From the NCBI GenBank assembly GCA_034670405.1, contig JAXDDX010000039.1, forward strand, positions 388,001-452,000: DNA of 64,000 nucleotides. The letters run 5' to 3'. Under the pieces are notes generated by a model that saw only the letters and a list, made by a program, of their open reading frames with translations, did no database searches and was not told the DNA's origin. Source of the stretch: Hoplostethus atlanticus. Its lineage: Eukaryota > Chordata > Actinopteri > Trachichthyiformes > Trachichthyidae. The translations under genes were made by a program, and so were the position numbers. Every line of letters starts with the position of its first letter. The first letter of the stretch is position 1. Positions 51,801-60,925 of the stretch are shown in pieces.

Positions 51801-52617
51801 TCGACCTTAATAGAGCAGTGAACATGAAAGCTACAGGATCTAAAATGTTAATGAAAGTAGAAAAGTTGCAACGAGTTTGTGGTTGAAAGTGAGTGTGTGT
51901 TGTTTCATGCAAAACCATTGGGAAGAAATGAGACGTTCTGTCTTTCTGTTCATGGGCAAACAAAGTTGCATGCAAAATGTCATGCAAAATGTAACTAAGA
52001 AGCAGCAACGCATTTACACAACGTATCATCATGTAGCTAACAACCAGCTAATACAGAACATCATATATAACTTAACATGTCAGCTTTTCACAACTATACT
52101 ACCACTACCACAACTACTGTGAGGACTCAGATAGGGGCGTTGTTGAGGCATCTATCATAAGATCTATTAAAGTTCATACTGGACAAAGCTGAGCAAGGGG
52201 TCATTGAAAGCAACGGTATGAAGGATGGGGATACAGTTCATACCTCGAAAACATGACATACTATCACATTTTATTTCTTTTGATGCTTTGATCATGAGGT
52301 GAAAAGGGACAAACAATGACCACAGAATTTAAAACCACCTAATGACTCTGAACACCACAAACAAATGTCAGGAAAATACACCGGAAAACCAAACACCACC
52401 TGCACTCAACCCAGAGTTCAAAACGATTCACAGTTCACCTCTAACTTTGTCAGTAGTTACAAATCCAATGTTTCTATCAATCACGCTCAAATCATTGATG
52501 AATGTTGAAAGTTACAGTCATTTAAAAGTAATATTGGGAGGTGCAGTCGGTAGTTGAGGCCTCTTCTCCAACTAGTCAAATCAACATCTCATATATGTTC
52601 ACATGAGACCCAGAATA
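51801..52617. other. Flank upstream of the taste receptor pseudogene
   Basis: No coding exon recognised. Positions 52356-52405 match 55925-55975, upstream of the intact receptor gene, so part of this flank belongs to the duplicated unit. Confidence 0.5.
52356..52405 (+). repeat. Duplicated upstream segment (partner at 55925-55975)
   Basis: The words caaatgtcaggaaaat and caccggaaaa...caccacctgca occur here and, with a few substitutions, at 55931-55975. Both sit a few hundred bases upstream of a taste-receptor first exon, indicating that the duplicated unit included 5' flank and perhaps promoter. Confidence 0.7.
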
Positions 52618-52639
52618 CTATGTTTGGTGTCGTGTAGCC

Positions 52640-54710
52640 TGAGGTTGGTTGGTGTTTGGACTGGGCTGCAGTCTGAGATCACCACAATCTTTCCAGAACA
52701 TTTCTACCAATCTTTTCAACCTGTCAGGGAACGTTTTGCTTGGAGGGCTCTCCTCCATCAACCACGTCACCAGCAACCTGCCAGCCTGACAGTATCAGCC
52801 GTTACATGTGTGATGAAAATGGATAACCTAATCTATCTCCTTCTCCCTCCCCGTGGTTCATCTGTGCAGGACAGAGCGACTGCTAGGTCTCGCTCTGGTG
52901 ATGAAATATACTGCTGATAGTGATCAATGGCAACCGAATGTCTCCCAGGCATTAAGCTGGGTTACGAGCTCTTTGACTCCTGCAGACAGTCACAGCCTCT
53001 TCTCTCTGACGGGAGGCATAACCGAGGATTTGACCATGAATGAAATGAAATCTCCACAGTCCTCACATAGCAGCTATGTTAAAACTTTTTGAGGTACACT
53101 CCTCGACAAATGTTGGTAAAATACAAAGCGGACACACAAACACAGCGACAGTAATATTGTGAGACTGAGGTTGTCGTATGTGATGTACTATCATCAGGTA
53201 GTACTACTGCGTTTCTACCTTGGGCCTATTTCTCAGAATAGTAAAAACTAATCCCAAAGACTACAAGCAGCACACTTTCATGGACTCATAGTATAAGTTC
53301 AATTGATTTCCTCTTCAGATCAGTTACTATGCCAAGTGACAAGTGTCTCCACAAATCATCGCTCCACTGGGTCCATACTGACAAAGCTTAGGCCATGATG
53401 ACCCTGCTGAAGGAGTTTGAGTGGAACTGGGTGGCCCTGGTGGGCGGTGAGGATGAGTACGGTCACCAGGGCCTGCATGGAACATATATAATAATTCTAC
53501 AATATGTTGCATCAAACGGTTCAAATTATTGCTCTGAATATTATTTATTGCCTCTTGATAGTTTTGTGGACATACAGAGGGTTTAGACAAGCAGTATATA
53601 GTAAATGCTGTATTCTATTATGTACAGTTATTGCTCCGAAATAAAAACGTGAATGTAAATGATCAAAAGGCTACTGCACAAGTATCCCGGGTACTTCAAA
53701 CATGGATTTTTTTTATAGTTGAGAGATAAAAAAATTATAAACAATCTTCTAGATCATAAAAAGTAGGTCTGAGTTACAAAAGCACGTTCATAGAGGTTAG
53801 TTGGTGCTTATATCAGCCCCAAAAACACAAAAATAGCCAACTTTTGTTCCAGGTCTATCAATATGATACTATCAGTAAATAATTACAGTGGCTCTGGGTA
53901 TGCAGGGTATTTCATGATATGTGTGTATAAAGGTAGAACAATAACATGTAGGCCAATGTCGGCATGTTGGCCTTCTTTGTCCACCTGAGCCCCCTGATAA
54001 GGTTGCATGACCTGTGGAAGTACGCTGGTCTGAGGCTGCAAAACACCCGGGCTGAAAACGAGTCCTGATAGTTTCCACTCTGCTCTGTTCTAATCTAATC
54101 CAACACTGTCATCGGGTTATCAGCAGTTTCAACAATTGTCAGTTAGTGGATTGACAAGAAAAGGTGCCTGCCGAGACCCTTGGCCTTCTCGCCAGCTACA
54201 GCAGGGAGCTCTTCACCAAACGAAGTGAGGACAAGACAAGAAGGCCTCCTCCAGACCCAGAGTCAGCTGCAGCCTATGATCACCCTGTGATCCCGGCCCA
54301 GCGCTGGAACTTGTCAACTGAGGATATTGCACTGGTGACAGCACCACTGATGCAACTCCAACGTCTTGGTGTGTATGCTGCCATCTACAGTGTGGCACCG
54401 GCACTGCACAATATGCTGCAATGCAATGCCACCCGCTGTCTATGGGGCGCTAAAAGCTTGATTTGTCCATGAATATGACTATGGTATGGTCCTCAATGAC
54501 CTTCCAATCTAGTTTGGATGAGTCAGGATTAAAACCCTGCATTGGCAGCTGTTGGACCTGCAACATATTTGGAGTTGGCTTGTTATAACACTGCTTTAAC
54601 TAAGACTGGCAGGTGATTCTCTTTGCAGTCATATTTTTCCAGATGTGAAACCCTCTCTTCACACAGACACTCTTTGTGAGTGACTATCTGTCATGCCCAG
54701 AGAAAACCAT
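52640..54710 (+). pseudogene. Broken taste receptor type 1 copy
   Basis: Remnants align in order with the intact gene at 56469-60041. Exon 1 (about 52640-52790) reads through the Phe-Asn-Leu...Leu-Leu-Gly-Gly-Leu region, but its tail is shortened and contains a stop. Exon 2 (from 52870 to about 53030) gains one base near 52916. Exon 3 (53319-53478) has stops and ends abruptly after the Trp-Asn-Trp-Val-Ala segment. The ligand-domain exon remnant is at about 54150-54470, and a short piece of the last membrane exon (Ser-Cys-Pro region) is at about 54672-54708. Cys-rich and most membrane sequence is missing. Multiple independent lesions make this a true pseudogene and not an assembly error. Shared upstream flank supports tandem duplication. 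Confidence 0.85.
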
Positions 54711-55329
54711 CTTTGAATTTTACGTAAAGAAAGCCTTCAATATTACTTTGGCCTTTCTGACAGTACCACCTTTTAAGTATAATTTCAGTTTTCTCAATTC
54801 AAATTCAGTATTCTCAATGTAGAATGAGCTCTCTCAACACTCATCCAGGGTCTCAGGAAAGCAACGATTAAAGATTCAATCCAACATTTCAGACAGCATG
54901 CTGGTACTACTTCTAGTTTTCCAAGTGACCACCACCAGTTGTTTGCAAACTCTAGGTCTTTAGTAGAGACAGAAGAACAAGAAATTGAAGGTTTGTCACT
55001 ACATTTAGCTAGTTAGCAATCTGAATGTTATACTGGGCATTAACCTTATGTGTTATGTGTGTAAACACAGCAAATATGTGGACTACATTCAAAAGCACCC
55101 AACAGAACTGTGTACATATAGATTTATGCAAAAACTTTGACAATTTGCTTGTATGAATGCACACAATTACATGCAAAAGTGCATGCAAAATCCTGCAGAT
55201 ACAAACAACACTGCTGAATGCAAAACATGGCAAGAAAAAAAGCCACAAAAATATCTATTAACATGTATTATATTGCATTGCTGACATTAAAAACATAAGT
55301 ATTAAAACAACAACAAATGAAACACTTAT
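54711..55329. other. Interval between pseudogene and LINE tail
   Basis: AT-rich sequence with no recognisable exon or repeat on either strand. Confidence 0.5.
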
Positions 55330-55740
55330 TACTGATCTTTGATCTGACAGCGATGATGATCGTCCGGTCAGCAGAGAAGGTGATTGGCTGTGACCTGCCG
55401 CCTGTACTCCTCTAGGACCAGGAAGCGTGCTGGAAGGATCATGGCTGACCCTTCTCACCCTGGACACTCCCTGTTTGAACTTCTCCCCTCTGGCAGGAGG
55501 CTGCGGTCTGTCAAGACCAAAACCTCCAGGCACTTGAACAGCTTCTTCCCCATGGCAGTGGGGCTCACAAACAAAGCCCCTGATCCCCCATTGTATATAT
55601 GCATATATTCTTTGATTGTTTGAGTTTCTTTATTTGATTGATGTGTCTGTTTTTTTAATGCTCCAACGTCACTGAGTCAAATTCCTTGTATGTGTGAATG
55701 TACTTGGCCAATAAATTGGATTCTGATTCTGATGCTGACT
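55330..55740 (+). mobile_element. 5'-truncated LINE 3' end (CR1/L2-like)
   Basis: The plus frame at 55384-55623 encodes the typical last residues of a LINE ORF2, including Leu-Pro-Ser-Gly-Arg-Arg-Leu-Arg and Asn-Ser-Phe-Phe-Pro-Met-Ala-Val-Gly. A 3' tail follows, ending in ataaattggattctgattct and a short ATTCTG repetition. Only the end of the element is present; reverse transcriptase is absent. CR1/L2-type is inferred from the tail style. Confidence 0.75.
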
Positions 55741-56468
55741 AATGTAGTGTTTTATTAAAATGATGTAATAGGAACCCAGAAAACTACTAGCATAATAACA
55801 TTTACACAGTCACAAATGTCAGGCGTTGCTGTGATAACAAGCCGGTGAGAGTTGGCACAAAGGGCTTTACTGTATGTGCTCATCTCCTGACCGAGAGTTA
55901 AACCAAAGAGACTTAAAAACTAAACCACAAGCAAATGTCAGGAAAATGCTCCGGAAAGACCAACGTCACCTGCAGGGCACGCAGGCTGCAGGGCGAGTCC
56001 TCCCTCCTCACTCACATCCTCCAAAACCATCACATTAAATACGACGCCACCATGAGTGTGACACAATTAATTCAAAACTAAATTGATGTCATTATAGATA
56101 AAGTAAGTACTTACAATGTCAATGTTACTACTACTGCTGCTGCTGCTGCTGTTATTATTAATAGTAGTGTACAAGTTAATGGTGTGTTGGGATGTTTCAT
56201 TTCCATCTCCACGAGGACCACAAATGTAAATGTAAACACCCATATTATAAGCACCCATGTTCAGTAAGTCATTTTGCTACAGGGCACTCTTTGAAGGCGT
56301 CCCAGTGACCGGAGACACAGCTGACAGACGGACAGGGAGGACAACAGTCCACCACACCGACTCACTTTGCGGCTTACAGGTGAGTTTGCATACAGCGATC
56401 ATAAATCACGATGCAGCGACCCACGAGCTAATGATCCCTCCGTCTTCAGTCTCCTGCTCGTCTGCGGC
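55741..56468. other. 5' flank of the intact taste receptor gene
   Basis: Holds the duplicated segment 55925-55975 and a CTG/ATT triplet stretch at about 56128-56160. Sequence around 56280-56380 could be 5' untranslated, with a splice-donor-like caggtgag at 56378-56385. No TATA box was convincing. Confidence 0.45.
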
Positions 56469-59400
56469 ATGGCTACGCCTTTCAAGCTGCTGGTTGTGTG
56501 CTGGGCGCTCGGACTGCGGTGCGGCCTGAGTTCCCCCGAATGGTTCCACAACATTTCCACCAATCTCTTCAACTTGCCAGGGGCATATTTTGCTCGGGGG
56601 GCTCTTCTCCATCAACCAGGTCACCAGCAACCTCAGTGAGAGAGTGGAGCCTGGCAACATCAGCTGTAACAGGTATAGAAATACAACACGTCAACTAGTT
56701 GGATCAGATTTCTTTCTCAACATGTCAGACTGTATGCTTAATCTAACCACCGAGGCTTCTAATTTCTCTTCTGTCTGCGGCCCAACAGCTTGAACAAGCA
56801 AGGACTGGGTCTTGCTCTAGTAATGAAATACACCGTGGATGAGATCAACGGCAACCAAATGCTACTCCCGGGCATCAAGCTGGGTTATGAAATCTTTGAC
56901 ACATGCATGCAATCTGCCATCATTGTGAAGTCTACTATGTCCTTCCTCGCTGAAAAGTCCACCGGAGAGCTGTCCATCAAGTGTAACTACACCAACTATG
57001 AGACCAGGATGGCAGCTGTGATCGGTCCTGCCACCTCAGAAATGACCTCGATCATAGCAAAACTCCTTGGGTTCTTTCTGATGCCGCAGGTCTGGTCACA
57101 AATATCGCCAATGACATGCATTTCAAGTTGTGCTGATTTGACATTTTTTTCCCGCAACATCTACTGTGAAACTTAAATGTAAATGTAGATATTGGCTGCT
57201 GCAATGTCTCGGATGGAGCGATGTTCCAGGCAGCCTTGAACTGTTATTAAAGGGTGGTGGCACTGTGCAGAAAGCTTACAAATCAAATTGTGCATCAAAG
57301 CAAAACATGCATTATTGTCAAACGGTGCTACCTTTCTGTTTTTTACCTTTTATAAGTGCTGAAAAAGAAAAAAAAACTTGCAGCAAAGCAGCATGATTTT
57401 CACGTGAGCTTTAACATCATTCTCCCCTCTTTAGATCAGCTATGGTGCCACCAGTGAAAAGTTCAGTGACAAGCTTCTCTACCCGTCATTCCTGCGCACG
57501 GTGCCCAGTGACAAAGGTCAAGCAGAGGGCATGGTGCACCTGCTGATGGAGTTCAACTGGAACTGGGTGGCAGTGGTGGGCAGTGAGGACGAGTACGGAC
57601 AACTGGGTCAGCGTGAGTTCTCCAAAATAGCGGCAAACATGTCTATCTGCGTGGCCTATGAGGGGATAATCCCTGTGTACAGTGATGCTGAACCAGCGGT
57701 CAAAATCATCCTTGACAATATCGAAGCAACCGAGGTAGGCGTGGTAGTGCTGTTCAGCCACTCACAGCCAGCTGAAGTCTTCTTCAAAGAGGTTAGTAAA
57801 GCAGAGCATGCATGATTAGCCAAGGAATTTAAAAAAGTTGTTTAAAGTTGCAGCATGATGGGGCTCTAATCATCCACTCCATCCAATCCAATGTTGTGAT
57901 CAGGTTATCAGGAGGAAATTAACTGGAGTGTGGGTTGCCAGCACATCTTGCGCCATCCATAATCGTCTGACTTCCCTCCCCGACATTCACACAGTCGGCA
58001 CAATCATCGGATTCACTGACAAGACCCAGCCCCTGCAACTACTCACCGCCTACACACAGGAGCTCTTCGCCACCATAGATGAGGAGAGGAGCATGGGGTC
58101 CCCTCAAGCACCCAAGTCAGGAACATACGACCCCCGCAATCCCTGCCCACAATGTTGGAACCTGTCACCTGAAAACATTAGCCTGGTGGAAGAACCTGCG
58201 GTGCAGCGCAACGCTTTCAGTGTTTATGCTGCCATCTACAGTGTGGCACAGGCACTGCACACCATGCTGGGATGCAATTCAACTGCCTGTATGTGGGGAG
58301 ATGAAACCAAACTCTATCCTTGGCAGGTGAATTCGCAACCGTTTTTGTTGATTTTCCGTATGAGTGACTGAAGAAAATTACAGTTTCAAGTCTTTTTAGC
58401 ATCAATTTCAGTAAAGAATTAATCTTCTTTTGCAGCTGTTGGAAGTGTTGAAGAATGGAGAACCAATAGATATTAATGGAACACAGTTAGTGTTTGACAG
58501 TGATGGCAACCCAAACATAGGATACAACTTATTGGAGTGGGTCTGGGAAAACACAAGTCTGCATTTTGTAGATGTTGGAACCTTTCATGGGAACCTGTCC
58601 ATCAACAAAACCATCTTCAAATGGCACACTGGAAATTCAGAGGTAATTTCAACATTTTATTTGTAATACAATTTGATATAATGAACACAATTTAAAAAAA
58701 ACAATTTACACCCATATCCACTAAGCAAGCTTTGCGATTACATCACATCTTATTTTGATCTACGCTAGGTCCCTCAATCCACCTGTTCAGCAGCATGTAT
58801 GCCAGGTCAGGTGCGCAGAGTCAAAGGCTCCCATTCTTGCTGTTTTGACTGTATTGACTGTAAGAACGGCACTTTCCAGGAAAAGAAGGGTAAGTGATTG
58901 TCTTTGATTGGTCACGGTTTGATTTCACTTTTAGATGCTGTAGTTGGTATTCAAAGCTAATTCTCTTTCGTCCTTCCTGATTCATAGAGGACATCCAATG
59001 CACCAACTGCCCTGAGGGCCAGTGGTCCCTGATCCGCAGCACCAAGTGCACTGAACCTACCTTTGATGTCTTATCCTGGGGCCAGTCTGAGTCCCTGGCA
59101 ATGATGCTGGCTGGGGCGGTGCTGCTGATATGTCAGGGATCAGTGGGGGTCGTGTTCCTGAAGCACCAAGGAACCCCACTGGTGAGCGCCTCTGGAGGAG
59201 CCCTGAGTGGTGTGGCTCTGCTCAGCCTGATGGGAGGCTGCCTCAGCCTGCTGCTTTACCTGGGTCAGCCAGGGAACCTAGTGTGTCGTTTGCAGCTGCC
59301 CCTCACCTCCATTTTCCACACAGTGGCCCTCTCCACTATCATGGCCATCTCACTACAGGTGAGGAAGGATAGGTAAAACACATTGATAGGATAAAATGAA

Positions 59401-60041
59401 TAGTACACAATATAACCCAGTTGTGAAATCCTCTTTTCTCACAGATATTCTATGTGACAGAGTTCGCTCAGAAAGCAGCCTCTCACCTGGATACAATAAG
59501 ACGTCTTGGAGGCTGGCTGCTTGTGTTGGCCTGCTGTGGTGTGCAGGCTGGTTTCTGTGGCTGGTTTGTACAGAACAGTTCCTCGCTATCTGAGCACCTG
59601 GCCAAAATGAATATTGACTTTGTGAGGAGTTTTCTGTCATGCCCAGTGAAACCCCTCACAGGATTTGCCCTAATGCAAGGCTTTAACGGTGCCTTGGCCA
59701 TTATATCATTCATGTGCACCTTCATGGCAGTGAAGCCTGTCCGACAGTATAATCTCGCCAGGGACATCACCTTTTCCACCCTGATCTACTCCGTGATTTG
59801 GTTGATCTTTATCCCCATCTATACTGGCTTGGTTGGCAAGTTTAGCTCCATTGCCCATGTGTCTTTCAGTCTGCTGAGCAACATGGGACTAGTGGCAGCT
59901 TACTACTTCCCAAAATGCCACCTGCTGTTGAGGAAACCTGAGCTCAACACCTCTCACCACTTCTGCACCTTCCTCGAGGGAGCCCCACCAACACCTCAGG
60001 AGGAGCAACAGCCACAACAAGAGCCACAACCAGAGCAATAA
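56469..60041 (+). CDS. tas1r3: Taste receptor type 1 member 3-like, family C GPCR, one-base frame break in exon 1
   Basis: An obligate partner subunit of T1R taste receptors; fish T1R heteromers mainly detect amino acids. Exons: 56469-56672, 56789-57089, 57435-57791, 57904-58326, 58436-58642, 58769-58889, 58988-59358, 59445-60041. All phases fit if exon 1 loses one base, giving 859 residues (human T1R3 852). A hydrophobic signal peptide opens the protein. The Venus-flytrap domain covers about residues 25-490. The Cys-rich domain (exons 5-7 start) contains the Ser-Cys-Cys-Phe-Asp-Cys-Ile-Asp-Cys core. Seven membrane helices follow from about residue 565. The tail motif Pro-Glu-Leu-Asn-Thr after the last helix and a Trp-rich fifth helix resemble T1R3 more than T1R1 or T1R2. 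It ends in a Pro/Gln/Glu-rich tail. The break lies in the GGGG-CATA-TTTT stretch at 56580-56591, before Leu-Leu-Gly-Gly-Leu-Phe. Confidence 0.85.
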
Positions 60042-60162
60042 TCAGAGACACTGAGTCTCTGACTGATACATATGGCTTGCAGCTTTGTAAAAAATACAAT
60101 TGATGAAACAACTACCTTGTTACCGGTTTACACGAGTGTACATAAATCATTATACACATAAC

Positions 60163-60168
60163 AATAAA
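60163..60168 (+). terminator. Candidate poly(A) signal of tas1r3
   Basis: AATAAA lies 122 bases after the stop codon at 60041, giving a short 3' untranslated region. Confidence 0.6.
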
Positions 60169-60437
60169 AGTGGTTTGAAACAGATTATATGGGCACATGT
60201 CGCTTTCTCTTTCTTAGCCTACGTGATGACGTGTTGCCTACGTGTTGAACACTTTCCGTGGTTGAGTAGTTTTACATTCAGCAAGGCATTGCTTGCTAAA
60301 AAAAATGAAGACTGCTGTCTGTTATCGCCTTTTATGCATTGGCACAAATACAGATCTACCATGTTGTTCAGCTCCGCAGGGCACGTGCCACACTTCCCGT
60401 GCCAACTTACGTTTCCCATCTTGTCCACTTAGCAACG

Positions 60438-60449
60438 GTTGCTAACAAC
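60438..60449 (+). promoter_or_regulatory. X-box-like RFX site upstream of the docking-complex gene
   Basis: GTTGCTAACAAC matches the RFX half-site GTTGCY followed without spacer by a second half-site with one mismatch. The overlapping word agcaacggttgct (60431-60443) is a further inverted pair of half-sites. It lies about 480 bases upstream of the ATG at 60926. RFX factors control motile-cilium genes, which suits the neighbour. Match by eye only. Confidence 0.45.
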
Positions 60450-60925
60450 TGAGGCTGCTGTAATTACACAGGAAGGGGAACTTCAGCAGGTAACGGTAGG
60501 TTTAGAGGCTTTTGTTTGTCCCGAAAAAACATTTTATTTGCTTTTCGGCAATAGCAAGGTGCTCGCTTGTTAGCTAGTAGTCGCAACTTGCAACTTTGCC
60601 GCATCAATTAAAAAAGACTACGTTAAAGCAAAACCTTAGATTGGTAGGCTAGCGTCAACGTTAAAGGTGAATTAACGCTGAGTAATTTAGCTAATGCTAA
60701 ATGACGTATACCATTTCTTCCTAATTTTTCATTTTGGTTTTTAGTTTGGTCAGTTTTGCTGACCTATCCTGGATGGGTATACTGCCTTGCATCATAGGTT
60801 ACTATCTTACTAACCCTACACATTAGAAACAGGGGGAGGTCTTACACATTCCCAACTAGCTGGAGGTTGTGTGTAAATAACCTAACATTACTATTTAGTT
60901 TCAGCAGATATAGCCCAGTGTAACC

